This document shows positions 11,959 through 23,226 of a DNA stretch of 64,000 nt, piece after piece. This stretch comes from Benincasa hispida (Eukaryota; Streptophyta; Magnoliopsida; Cucurbitales; Cucurbitaceae). The notes below the pieces were generated by a model, which made no database searches, was not told the DNA's origin, and saw only the letters and a program-made list of their open reading frames with translations. The position numbers were made by a program, and so were the translations under genes. Numbering within the stretch: position 1 is the first letter of the stretch; every line of letters starts with the position of its first letter. Location of the stretch: the NCBI RefSeq assembly GCF_009727055.1, contig NC_052359.1, forward strand, positions 65,121,710 through 65,185,709. Direction: 5' to 3'.

Positions 11959-12905
11959 ATTTTAATATTCATCGAATCATAGAGGTCTGAATGTATAAGT
12001 TCTAAGGGTTCTTTGGCCCTATGACCTTTTCCAGTAAAAAGAACTTTTAGTCATTTTGCCTTCAAGGCATGACTCATAAAAAAGTAAAGAATTTTTTTTT
12101 AACTCCTTTAGAACTCCATTTTAACCAATCTTTCAATCCTATTGAGATTGATGTGTCGTAACCTTAGGTACTAAAGACAAGAATTTTATTTAGGTTAAAT
12201 TTTAAATCTTTTATTTTGAGTTACTGATGTTTTAAACATTTCAGTGTTAAGGAGGGTTTTAGTTGCTAACAGTCTTAGCACGTATAAATTATCTTCCAGC
12301 TTAGTAGAAAAAATATTGATACCTTCTTTGCAAATAAATGATTTATTTACATTAAAGAAAATAGTATAATTATGTTCCAATAAACACTATAGAAATTAAG
12401 TTTGTCTTTAATTCAGGAAGAACAAATACATTTGTTTAACAAAATATATCTATTCGGTAAAGTGAGTCGGAGTCCTCGCACTGCCACAACTAAGACGACA
12501 TGTCCAATTCCAACAGGCATTATCATCTCCCCAGCCTCTAGTTGCCGCCAGGAACTAATTCCCATAAATGAAAAACAAACATGGTTAGTGACACATGAAT
12601 CTATTATCCAGAGTGAATCATCATTCTCCATTAAACAAGTCTTCAATACAAGTAAATCATATTTACATTGCTTGGCTTTTTTCTTTTCTGCCAAGTATTT
12701 GAGACAGTTCCTCTTCCAATGTCTCTCATGGTTGCAATGGAAACAGATTGTCTTTACAGCCTTGGCCTTCTTGCCCTTCTGGGCAGCAGCTGGTGGATTA
12801 GCTTTCCCCTTTCCACCTTTCTTCTTATTCTTCCACTTTTTAATGCCAGAAGAAAAAGGCACAGACTTAGTGCTAGAGGTCGAACATTTGTAGAAATTCT
12901 TGGAG
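11959..12905 (-). pseudogene. Copia integrase N-terminus, protease and gag zinc-knuckle remnant
   Basis: Minus-strand traces from 12100 to 11959 match the segment leading into integrase (EGKMTKSSF, TGKG...RAKEPLELIHSDL). The 149-codon open stretch at 12413-12862 holds a Lys-rich gag tail, a CFHCNHERHWKRNC motif (CX2CX4HX4C zinc knuckle with H spacing intact) and the protease region WIIDSCVTNHVCF, where the usual DSGA active site reads DSCV. The active-site Gly is therefore lost. Homology ends abruptly at about 12905. Confidence 0.8.
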
Positions 12906-13363
12906 GACGAGGTAACATTTATATAACGACCGGATCCTTACACATTATGATCCGACCACTACGACATGCATATTTAGACTTTTCTATCATGAGATGAGTT
13001 TTGGTGAAAATTTCAAAGAACATATCTAAATTTTATTAATTAGATAGAAAAACTATATAAAAAGTTTATTTATCAAAACACCAGGATCGATAAAACATTA
13101 GCGTGGTGGTACAAAATGCATGTGCCTATAATAGTGAGTTTGATGGTTGGCCATTTAAGCGACGTCCAATTCTGCCATCTACACTATGTCCTTACCTACA
13201 AAGTCTGTAAAAATATAGGATGAGTATATAACATACCCAGTAAGTAGTTCTCACGTAGGGTAGTGACCAAATGCACAATCACAAGCAACATGTCATGAAA
13301 ACATGTGATTGGGACCGAAAATGTATAATAACATGTGGTGGTCGGTTATGCTTCCAACATAAA

Positions 13364-13905
13364 TCTCTCCGCCCTGATAGGAAGATGAGGACCTAAGTGA
13401 AAACTAACCCATCTGATGATTAGCGGGTCATGCAGTCAGTAGGGCCAGAGTCGCATCCAACATCAATCATTAGCATAAACGTAATATTGGACTAGAGGGG
13501 TGCCACCATACATACCCTGCTAGCCCTGGAAGCATGAATTTCTCCGCCTTGATAGGAAGATGAGGACTTAAGCGAAAACTAACCCATCTGATGATTAGCG
13601 GGTCATGTAGTCAGTAGGGCCAGAGTCGCATCCAACATCAATCATTAGCATAAACGTAATATTGGACTAGAGGGGTGCCACCATACATACCCTGCTAGTC
13701 CCTAGCGTAAACATAACGTAAGATTAGGCCTGGAGGGGTGCAACCATACATGCCCTGCCAGCCCTGGAAGCATGAATTTCTCCGCCTTGATAGGAAGATG
13801 AGGACTTAAGCGAAAACTAACCCATCTGATGATTAGCGGGTCATGTAGTCAGTAGGGCCAGAGTCGCATCCAGCATAAACCGTTAACATAAACGTAAAAT
13901 GTGAG
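13364..13905. repeat. Complex tandem repeat with a 175-bp unit
   Basis: The phrase gataggaagatgagga recurs at 13376, 13551 and 13789. The first spacing is 175 bp. The second is 238 bp because a 63-bp subunit (ggactagaggggtgccaccatacataccctgctag type) is itself duplicated near 13700-13760. Unit-to-unit identity is very high by eye, which suggests recent expansion. Confidence 0.85.
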
Positions 13906-14806
13906 GATGTCTTGTAACTAAATGTATGCGGTAATGGGTATGCGGCGGATGAATAAAAAAATGATGGGGGTTTTAAGCTACAAACTACTCCTACTCCTAC
14001 TCCTAATTAACAGATTAAGCAGTTAGAATACAAATGAGAGGTAGAGATACGACAACTATTGACGCGTAGTAAATGGATGGAAAAAACAGATAAAATGTGA
14101 GGATGTCTTCATCGCAACCCTAAGCTTGACCACAAGGGCAACCCTAGCCAACGCCAACTAATGCATTCATGCCATACACGACCGCCGCAAATGCACGTGA
14201 TTTGTATTAGCAAACGAAACTTATTCTTAAGTCTCCATTCTTGCTTATGTGATCTTAATCTAGCTCTTCCGAGCATCGATTCTCACCTAGCTCTCTCCAG
14301 TTTTAGGTTCTTTATTTAGACTTTCTCTGGATTCGCTCTAAAGGTGTGATGGATGCATACAAAAGACAAGGTAACCGCAAAAGCTTGGTTGATGTAAGAT
14401 TATTCCTATCTCTAGTGAACACTTGCTTACACTGCTTAATACGACTAACCATTTACCCTCCCAGGCAGTTAGTTGTTGCCGATTTTACTCATAGACAAGG
14501 GTACGCTTATAGACAAGTAGTACTACAGATTCAAACTAAGCAAATAAGGTTTTCTCACACACTCACGCAACGCACACCTCCCGGTGGTTTGCTACATGTT
14601 TCATATTCCTATGCCGCATGATTAAGTATGTGATACTCTAACAGTCTCACTAAGTGATGCGATGATAGTTAAGGATGTTAAGTAAAGGAAGATGGAGATG
14701 GAATCATAGGAAATATAGAAATGCATTGAACACACAATGTATTAATTTCTTAATCCACAATGTAATACAATACAATATAAGAAAAGAAGAGAAAATGAAA
14801 GGACCA

Positions 14807-14832
14807 GCTGGAAGCAATGTCTTGCTTCCAGC
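14807..14832. repeat. Perfect 11-bp hairpin in the unclassified repeat
   Basis: Arms GCTGGAAGCAA and TTGCTTCCAGC flank the loop TGTC. The diverged copy at 20398-20423 keeps the same loop and all pairs, with one G-U wobble. Confidence 0.75.
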
Positions 14833-15606
14833 AGATGTGTGTAAAGGCTACCAGTGGTGCCATGGATGAGCGGTGGAGCTGACTCTCTCGAGTAACCATG
14901 GCGAAGGCTCCAGTCGTCACTCGAAATGGATGAAGGAGATGAAGAACTCTCAAGATTTCTTCTTACGCATTAGCCTGGATCAAAAGGATCCGTCCTAAGG
15001 TGAGCCTCAGGTGAAAAACCTTTGATGATTTGAAATTCTACTTGTCGGCTTCTATTTATAGAGTTGGATCGCCGACAGCATTAATGGACCTACTCTGATA
15101 TTCGCGACGCGTTGGTCCTTTTATGAATCCCTGCTTCTAACGGTGAGGTAGGTGAAATGTCAACATCAACTTTTGATTTTCCCGAGATATGTGTTGATGT
15201 TTCATTCCACCAACCTTGCATTCATCCCACTATTATGGTTATCATCGTGTAGCCGCAATCTTGCAATGACCGTATTCGCTTGATTACTGCAACTTCTACA
15301 CGATGACCGCAATCGCTTAATGATCGCAACTCCTATGCGATGGAAGTATGCGGTCGATTACCACAACACCCATACGTTGATAGTATGTGTTCGCCTTTTC
15401 GATGGAGAATTTCTCCGCATGCGGTCATCTATGTGATAGCCCGGCTTCCGTGTATGCGTACGCTTCCTGCATTAGCTACAAAAATAGACAATTAAATGCA
15501 TAATAACGCATAATAGTGGGTTAGCTAAAATTCTTAATGCTTAATATCACAAACTCTGCTTAATTGCCACATATTCTGCTTAACAGCCCTCATAATTCTA
15601 AATAAA

Positions 15607-16020
15607 AGGCCTAAGATGACGTGCATTTCTGCCTGTCATCACTTGCATACGGGCATTGAATATGTGTTTTAAAGCGATGTGCCTAAGTTGTGTGGACGAT
15701 TGTCTGAACATCCCCCGTAGGGACTCCATGATCTCATGGACAGTGATCATGGGCTCATGCTTTGGCCAAGACTTTAGAAAGGCTAGTGAACATGTACACT
15801 CGAGTCTTCTCATTTACCCGTACCCATCGCTCATATGCCTCTCAAATGTTTTGAGTGATGTTTTGAGCCAGTATTTGAGGTCAATCCTCCATAAGGAAAA
15901 ATCTAAGGTCATCGATAATTAGTATCATGTTCATTGTGTTTTTCCATGTCGTATAGTTTTCGCCAGTAAGTTTTTCGGCAACGAGTAAAATAAGTGTCGC
16001 GGAAGTCATAATGTAATTTG
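15607..16020 (-). pseudogene. Copia gag N-terminal remnant
   Basis: The minus strand encodes AEKLTGENYTTWKNTMN near 15920-16000, DLRFFLMED, AYERWVR, then KHEPMITVHEIMESLRGMF and ALKHIFNARM in the open stretch at 15598-15813. This is the conserved gag block seen in the plus-strand relative at 45090-45660. It ends at 15607 against the inserted repeat. Confidence 0.75.
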
Positions 16021-18261
16021 CTGAAACCATACAATTTATTTAATATTAGTATTATATAATCTGATGCACCCTAAATGACATCTATTTTACAATGATGTCT
16101 CAGTGAGACAAGACAAAAGCCACCATAGGGTGATCAAGTGCCCCTTCACTGAAATGAGTCTTTCTCAATTAATAGACAGAACAACTCCTTGTTACTGTAA
16201 CTATCAGTCACCATTGTTCGGTCTAGAAATTGTTAAACTCACTTAACATTTTCTTGAAAGTGTAAGCCCTCATTTTAGATTCAATGAGCCAACTGTAGGT
16301 AAGAATCAATTGGGGCAAAAACTAAACTAACCCTATCCATTTCTCGAGTTTGAGGTAAAGAATCATGCAAATGTCATCCGTAGGGGGACACAAACAAAGG
16401 TGCCTCAAGGCTGAGCGTGAAACTTTACTACAAACTAATGAAGAGATGGTGGGATGTGTTGACACACATTCCACTCCCACTTACTATAAACACTCTCTCC
16501 ATTCACTTTGATATTGACCTATACAAACACCATCCGTAAGGGGACACAAACAAAGGTGCCTCGAGGCCGAGTATATATCTCATGGTGTGAACTTTTAGGG
16601 AGAAATGTAAAAAGGTAAAATGAATATACCCCATTTTTCTCCCATTGAGTGTTTTACCGAGGGTTATTTAACTTAGGAAAATCCGTTTACTTATTTTAAC
16701 TAAGTGGTTGTTTAATTTTCCCAAAAGTAACTTACTTTGGATTGTTAAACAAGTTTGACTAATATTTATTAAACATTTTAATAAACCTTAATCAACCATT
16801 GCATACTTGTAGCAAATCTATCTAATTCACCTTTCCAGGTAAGTTTCAAGGTAGGGGTGTTATGTTTTCGATTACTTAAATACCCCAACCTAGACAGAAC
16901 TTGCCTTAGACTTATAGATACATTTGCTACAAATTTAATCTTTTAATTAAGTATCAATACAATCCTATTAAACTTATTAAAAGATTAAATTTAATTTTTA
17001 ATCTTATTAGAAATGTGATCTTAAGTCTATGTGAATCATATTTTAAAACTATTTTAAAAAATGTTTTTAACCTAAGGTTTGCATGAAATTTTGAATTATT
17101 GATTTTAATTTATAATTTCATTAAATTATGACTTTTATAAAATAAACGAAATCATATAATTGCATTCATTAACACACGTAATAAAATTATAACAATTATA
17201 GATTACCTAAAGAGTGTCACGCTTCATGCAATTCCATTTCATTACTAGCCATATATAACATTTATATAATAAAGTAATGATTTACTTAATAACCTACATT
17301 CATACATACATTCAACTATATATTAGAACACTTATAATATAAATAATGCATGACTATGTTATTAATGCATGTAAACATATATTATAACACTTATATTATA
17401 TGATGCATGTGCATGCTATAAAATTAAATAATGTAATTATATATTATAACATTTATAATATAAATGATGCATGGATAATGCATAACCTATGGTGGGAATT
17501 TTTACTATATGGCATACATTATGACATATATAAAATTAAAAATAAATCATACATCAAATGTATAATTTAAAAAACAATTATTAGATCGAGATTGGACTCC
17601 TAAACTATTAATTAAATTAATATAACATTTATATTAATTTAATTAAACAAAAATAACTATCTATTATAGCAATAATGGTCAACCGATTAAAAACAAGCGA
17701 ATCGGGTCTTGAACCATAAGAACCAATCGAATCAAACGCGAACAAACTGAGTTACAAAATGAACTGGGTGCGAACCGAGAAGAATTTTCGTCTCGGAGTG
17801 TTGCAATGTTGTAACCAAGTGTTGCAACACTACGAAATTTTTTTTCCGTCCGCCTATTTGCAGTGTTGCAATGTTAGGGCACAATGTTGCAATGCTATTG
17901 TACAGTAGCCACTGTATAGTTGCGATCTCCTTTGAAATTCCTCCGTTTTTTCCTTGTTTTCTCCAGATTTCCACCAAAACAATCACAAACGACTCAACAT
18001 TTATAAAATATACTCTATAACATAATTATGCCGATAAAATATAGACTCTATAGCATAATTGTACCCTAATCACGGGCCCTTACAAATTATATTTGATAAA
18101 ATTTAAAGGTGTAAAGACTAAAATCAAATCTTGTACACATCCAAAATTGTAAACAAAATATTCCATACATTCATCAATCATGAATTAAATACAGAATGCA
18201 AAAAATCACCATGAATTGTAAAACTAATTCTGGAAAATTGGAAAAATTGGGACCAAAATCT
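16021..18261 (-). mobile_element. Long untranslated leader of the nested copia element
   Basis: This is the sequence between gag and the primer-binding site. It aligns in places with the plus-strand leader at 49550-53600: the ggacacaaacaaaggtgcctc region, and the nucleotides around 16800-16930 against 51070-51190. It contains a run of hairpins of the TTATAACAYTTATAA type (17250-17462) and GTTGCAAC-rich sequence (17800-17900). No gene is seen in it. Confidence 0.6.
17318..17462 (-). repeat. Cluster of AU-rich leader hairpins
   Basis: Three copies of an imperfect to perfect stem with core TTATAA-CAY-TTATAA occur at about 17318-17341, 17380-17400 and 17440-17462. The last has perfect 10-bp arms (TATATTATAA and TTATAATATA) around the loop CAT. 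Each is followed by atgcatg-type sequence. A fourth, weaker copy lies near 17250-17270. Confidence 0.7.
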
Positions 18262-18274
18262 GGCTCTGATACCA
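18262..18274 (-). other. Primer-binding site for initiator tRNA-Met
   Basis: On the minus strand the 13 bases read TGGTATCAGAGCC, the classical plant retroelement PBS complementary to the 3' end of initiator tRNA-Met. It is separated by three bases from the LTR end (plus-strand TGAAGG at 18278). This fixes the orientation of the element and marks 18278 onwards as its 5' LTR. Confidence 0.85.
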
Positions 18275-18277
18275 ATT

Positions 18278-19320
18278 TGAAGGAACCGGTGAAGGTCCAC
18301 TGCGGAAGCAGAGATCGGTCTCAAATCCAAATTTCAACAAAACATATAACTTTACACAATAATCAGAGAAAATTATGAATTAAATAAAAATTACAGCATG
18401 CCTTTAGAATTGAGAAAAGAGAAGAAATAACTAACCCTTGAAGATCCAATCTTCTTTGTGTATCCTCTTTTCCAAAATGTCACGAACTTCAACGTACTCG
18501 AAACCTTAATTAGCCACTACCAATTACAACCTCCTATATTCTCTATAAGGGAAGAGAATCTGCAAGAGGTATGGGCTTTGCAGTGTTTTGGGTGAGAGAA
18601 TAAGATTGAGAGAAAGAGAGGGTGAGATCCAAAAAAATAATCTCAGAGCAATTTTTTTCTTCACATAGAGCTTTTTGTCAATTTTGTTCCACAAAATTTG
18701 TGAAGAAGAAAACCAACTCCATAACAACTCTACCACTCATGTACTAGGTGAGGGAGATTAAGGGAGAGAAGTTATTTTCCTCCTATTAATTAAAAAAAAT
18801 TAAAGTAAAAATTAAATTAACTTTAATTTAAATAACACTATTATATATATATATAATAACTACCATATTATATATATATATATATATACAACCATAAAAC
18901 ATAAAACATATAACTTATGGTTTAATATTGTATCACATACAATATAATCTATAGTTCTATTTCTCTCATCAATGGTATTTAATATAAATCTCGTTTATAT
19001 TAAATTTAATTATATGAATCAAATTCATACAATTAATATTTGAATCATATTCAAATATTTATTTCCTCTCAAATACATTTTATATTATAATGTGTCAATA
19101 CATTATATTAATTATATCACATATAATTAATTCTATCAAATAATTTAAACAATTCAAATTAATCCAAAATTGTTTCTCATTTAATCCTTGTTGAGCTACA
19201 GAGGGGACATCATGGACCTATAGCTTGGAGCTTTAATGGTACTTGAATAATTAATTAATTTCCTTTAGTTAAATTATTCAACATCTATTAACTGTTTGAC
19301 ATTCCACTAAAGATTGACAG
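18278..19320 (-). mobile_element. 5' LTR of the nested copia element (first part)
   Basis: Its left end matches the 3' LTR at 3572-3650 (ggtgaaggtccactgc...gagatcggtct). It is broken at 19320 by an insertion; the next 71 bp of LTR resume at 21366-21436 (ctacattcttcgcac...atataaccaatcaat), after which LTR similarity stops. About 1.1 kb of the roughly 2 kb LTR remains. Confidence 0.7.
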
Positions 19321-20451
19321 TGATGACGAAAAATTAGATGTCAATTACTTGACAACTAAAGTTCCATGGACGCAATATGTGATGCATGTTCTTAATGTAT
19401 GTGTTGATTAATATGCATCGGTGGTCATGCGTTGGAATGACTATGCGTTAACAAATGTATGCGATGACCATGTGTTCCTGTCACAACTTTTCTTGCGCTC
19501 ACGCCAAGTATAACGCGAACGCAAGTTTCTCGGATGATTCGAGGTTGAACTCAGGGACTTATAGCTAGATGTATGCGGTAATGTGCATGCGGCGGTTGAA
19601 TAAAAGAATGATGGAGGGGTTGTTAAGCTAACACTACTCCTACTCCTAATTAACAGACAACGCAATGAGAAGTGTGCATGAGAGGTAAAGACACGACAAC
19701 TGTTGACGCGAAGTAAATGGATAGAAAAATAGATAAAATACGAGGATGTCTTCATTGTGACATTGAGTTTGACCGCAAGGGCAACCTCAGCCAACACAAG
19801 TTATGCGATCATGAGCGTGATGGCGCAGAAGTCTATGCGATGTATATGTGATAATGACGAGAAGTCTATGCTTGCCTAAACCTCCATAAACCGCTCACGT
19901 GTTCTTATATCTTCTTCAAGCATGTGTAATGATGAATGATGCACTCATAAGACAAGGTAACCGCATAAACTTGGCTGACATAAGATTATTCCTATCTTTA
20001 GTGAATATATGCTTACATTACTTAATGCGACCAACCACTTACCCTCCCGGGCAGTTAGTTATTGTTGAATTTGCTCATAGACAAGCATTGCGTCCGCCTA
20101 TAGACGGACGTTGCTACAGCTTCACACTAAGCAAATAAGGTTTTCTCACACACTCATGCAACGCACACCTCTCGGTGGTTTGCTACATGCTTCATATCTC
20201 TAATCCACATGACTAAGTATGCGATACTCTAGCAATCTCACTAAGTGATGCAATGAAAGTTAAAGATTCTAAGTAAAGAAGATGGAGATGGAATCGATGG
20301 AAACATAGAAATGCATTGAACACATAATGTATTAATTCCTTAATCACAAAATGTAATACAATACAATATAAGAAAAGAAGAGAAAATGAAATGACCAGTT
20401 GGAAGCAATGTCTTGCTTCCAGCAGATGTGTGTCAAGGCTACCAGTGGTGC

Positions 20452-20686
20452 CATGGATGGGGGGTGGAGCTAAATCTCTCGAGATCTAACTTCGGTCGAA
20501 GGCTCTGGTTGTCACTCGGAATGGAGGAAAGAGATGAAGACTCTCAGGCTGTCTCTTATACACATCTAGATGTGTATAAGAGACAGATCATGGATGGGGG
20601 GTGGAGCTAAATCTCTCGAGATCTAACTTCGGTCGAAGGCTCTGGTTGTCACTCGGAATGGAGGAAAGAGATGAAGAACTCTCAAA
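20452..20686. repeat. 97-bp direct duplication flanking an adapter (assembly artefact)
   Basis: catggatggggggtggagct and the following 80 or so bases occur at 20452-20548 and again from 20589, offset by 137 bp and essentially identical, with the adapter between them. The homologous repeat at 14860-14960 has only one copy, so the duplication is not native. Confidence 0.9.
20549..20586. other. Nextera mate-pair junction adapter
   Basis: CTGTCTCTTATACACATCT is followed immediately by its reverse complement AGATGTGTATAAGAGACAG. This is the Tn5 mosaic end in the head-to-head form of the Nextera mate-pair circularisation junction. It creates the well-known false peptide SYTHLDVYKRQ in the open stretch 20413-20610. 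It is synthetic sequence, not plant DNA. Confidence 0.98.
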
Positions 20687-21436
20687 CTTTCTTTTCACGT
20701 ATTTTTCTGGATCACAAGAATTCGCCCTAAGCGAACCTCAGGCGAAAACCTTGGATCCCTTGAATTTCTGCTCATCGGTTTCTATTTATAGAGCTTGAAT
20801 CGCGGACAGCATTAATAGACTGCTCTGATTCTGACATTCGCAGTGCGTTAGTCCTTTTCTGAATCTCTGCTGCTAATGGCGTGGTAGGTAAAATGTCAAC
20901 ATAGTCTTTTGATTTTTTCAAGAGATGCATTGATGCATTCATTCCACCAACCTTGCGTTGATCCCTCTATTATGCGTTATCGTGTAGCCGCAATCGTGCA
21001 GTGATCGCATTCGTTTAATACCACAACTTCTACACGATGACCGCAATCGCTTGACGATCGCAACTCCTGTGTGATGGACGCATGCGGCTGATTACCGCAA
21101 TATCCATGCGTTGATTGAATGCGTTCGCCTTTGCGATGGAGAGTTTCTCCGCATGCTATCGTTTACGCGGTAGTCCGGCTTCCGCGCTGTGTAGCTACAA
21201 AAATAGACAATTCAACATATAATAACGTATAATAATAGGTTAGCCAAGATTCTCAATGTTGAACGCCGCAAGCTCATTTTCTCATGAATTCCTAACATAA
21301 TTGCCGCATATTATGCTTAACAGCCCTCTTAATTCTAAATAAAAGGCCTAAGATGACATGCAAAAAACAGCTACATTCTTCGCACTATAAATATATTTAT
21401 ATGTCCATTGGATATAACCAATCAATAGTGTCAAAT

Positions 21437-23225
21437 GTTGAGACATACTACAAGTTGGAAAAGCCATATCTTATAGCATGATTTATTTGGAAAAGATTAT
21501 ATTAGAGCATACATGCATTTAGTCAGAAATAGTCTAGACTTTATACATGTGATCCTAATATGCACAACTAAATCAATCAATATATGCATAGGCTATGACG
21601 GTTTGCAAACAAGAATTTCAATAAACTAATTTGTCAGAAATTTATAAAAATTTCATTAAGATTCAATCAAATCGTCCCAAAGAGTTCACAACAATTTAGT
21701 TAAATTAATTAGAAAACCTTCAAGAAATTAAACATAGGGCTCTTGCTCAAACGAAATTAGATAGAAGTTACATCTTAATTCATAGATAAATCTGAGATAC
21801 ATGTCTGATCCGTTGATTATAACCCAAAAAAAAAAAATAATAACTTAAAGATACTAAAATCTGAAGGGAAAGGATGAAGATTGAAGTTTAACTTCAGCCT
21901 TCGTCAGTTCAACCCCCAAAATTCAGCATATTTTGACCTAAAGACGAAGGGAGGTATTTATAGAAATCTTTGTAGCGTTGCAATGCTAGAAACAACGTTA
22001 CAACACTCGACAAAAAAGGCCACGAGTGTTAGGAAAACGTTGCAACGCTGGCGTTGTTGCTAACTTGGAGTGTTGCATCGGTCCCCTACACATCAGGCTA
22101 TTGCCTCTTAGCGTCAGGCGAGCGTTGGGACTTTGTATAAGGTGAGCGTTGTGACACTGAAGTAGGAGCATTTTGTCTTTTGACTCATTTGAAGCTCCGA
22201 TGCTTAAATCACCTCCAAATTGCTTCAAATTAACCCCGTTTTTCACCAAATGATTAATTTTACCTCTTGATTGCTCGGTACCTACAAAATAAGGAAATAA
22301 ACACGTAAAATTCGATAACAAGCCCCAATTAAGCTAGGAACAATATCTCTTTTTTAAAGCTATCAACATGATATGAGGAGTACATCCTTTGATGATACGT
22401 CTTCTTCTCAATCCCCTCATATTGATTGATTTTCTTCATGGAAAAAGGGGGGAAATAGATTGGTTTCGATTGTGAGACGAAGATCGTGTTTTTTTTGTGT
22501 TTAGTTTGTGTTTTGTTGTGTTTAGTTTGTGTTGCTACTTTGGTATGGTATGGGTTGTCTTCTGTATTGATTTGTTTAGTATGGGTTGGTATAATTTTGG
22601 TTGGCATATAATATTTTTTTTATTTATCTACTCAGACCTTTTGTCTTTGGTTTTATGGGCAGATATTTGGCTATGGTTTTATTTCCTTATTTGGTTGTAG
22701 ATCCACTAGAGTGATTCTTTCCGATTCTGTTTTTGTTGTGTTTATGGTGTTCCTTCCTTTTGTATGCTGAATTTAGAGTTGTTATTGCTTTTGGTTTAGG
22801 GTAAGCCACATATTACTATGCAAGTTGTTCTACAAAATTTTATGTGAAAAAGCCAGGCTCTCTAGTGGTATTCGTAAGTGTCCTTTGTGTTACTTGTTAG
22901 CGTTAATCTGCTTCACGACATCTTCTGCCTATCATCGTCCATGGCATTTCTCTACTAACTGAAGATGATATTTTCCCTACTGATGATATTGATGTCTTGG
23001 ATGGTTCTCTCCCTATTTCCCCTTATGTTGGAAACTTCATTAAGTAGGGTTAGTTGCTGAAGGCTTTGAACATTTGTTAGATGATACAAACTCTGATAGC
23101 TATATTGATGGCTCTACTGATGGGGTAGAGGTTTTGTGCATTCAGTTTACTCTTACTGGTTGTTGGCTAGTTGCTTGTTTCTAATGTCTTGGTTTTCGTT
23201 GCCGTTTTACTGTTTTGTAAGCCAA
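21437..23225. other. Unassigned repeat-like DNA, no gene supported
   Basis: 21440-22320 has retroelement-leader character: GTTGCAACGCT-type repeats near 21975-22060 resemble those at 17800-17900 in the copia leader. 22330-23220 is T-rich with many short open stretches. One reads GLVAEGFEHLLDDTNSDSY in the plus direction near 23050-23110, which I cannot place. No domain-bearing protein is visible. Confidence 0.4.
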
Positions 23226-23226
23226 A

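Larger units (their letters stand above)
12906..15606. mobile_element. Unclassified insertion splitting copia gag
   Basis: Gag sequence stops at about 12905 and the more N-terminal gag resumes at about 15607, so this 2.7 kb block looks inserted. 13914-15606 is a diverged direct copy of 19566-21363, which sits inside another LTR, so it is a dispersed repeat and probably an LTR. The left third holds a separate complex tandem repeat. I see no credible transposase or polymerase. Short open stretches here (for example 14346-14621) lack recognisable domains. Confidence 0.5.
19321..21365 (+). mobile_element. LTR-like insertion inside the copia 5' LTR
   Basis: The insertion starts TGATGACGAAAAATTAG and ends near GATGACATGCAAAA. 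GACAG precedes it (19316-19320) and AACAG follows it (21366-21370), a near-perfect target duplication. Most of its length (from 19566) matches 13914-15606. It contains an assembly artefact at 20452-20686, which inflates its length by about 137 bp. The superfamily is not determined. Confidence 0.6.
3572..21436 (-). mobile_element. Old minus-strand copia element, multiply nested
   Basis: The parts occur in the right order for one minus-strand copia element: 3' LTR (3572-5608), polypurine tract, RNase H, RT, integrase, protease, zinc-knuckle gag, N-terminal gag (15607-16020), long leader, tRNA-Met primer site (18262-18274) and partial 5' LTR (18278-19320 plus 21366-21436). The two LTRs share their left ends (tgaaggtccactg...gagatcggtct), which supports the pairing. 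Insertions at 7472-9625, 10286-11958, 12906-15606 and 19321-21365 break it. That all parts come from one insertion is an inference; recombination between relatives could give a similar order. Confidence 0.65.

Noticed and set aside
12402..12997. Plus-strand open stretches of 163 and 109 codons
   Set aside because: They lie opposite the clearly recognisable gag and protease text (zinc knuckle CFHCNHERHWKRNC) on the minus strand and have no domain of their own.
19441..19797. 118-codon minus-strand open stretch
   Set aside because: No recognisable domain; it lies within the LTR-like repeat and is not preserved in the homologous copy near 13914.
20413..20610. 65-codon open stretch containing SYTHLDVYKRQ
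   Set aside because: The peptide is the translation of the mate-pair adapter, not a plant protein.
22329..22700. Opposing open stretches of 92 and 67 codons
   Set aside because: Low-complexity TTTGTGTT/AACACAAA repeats explain the open frames on both strands.
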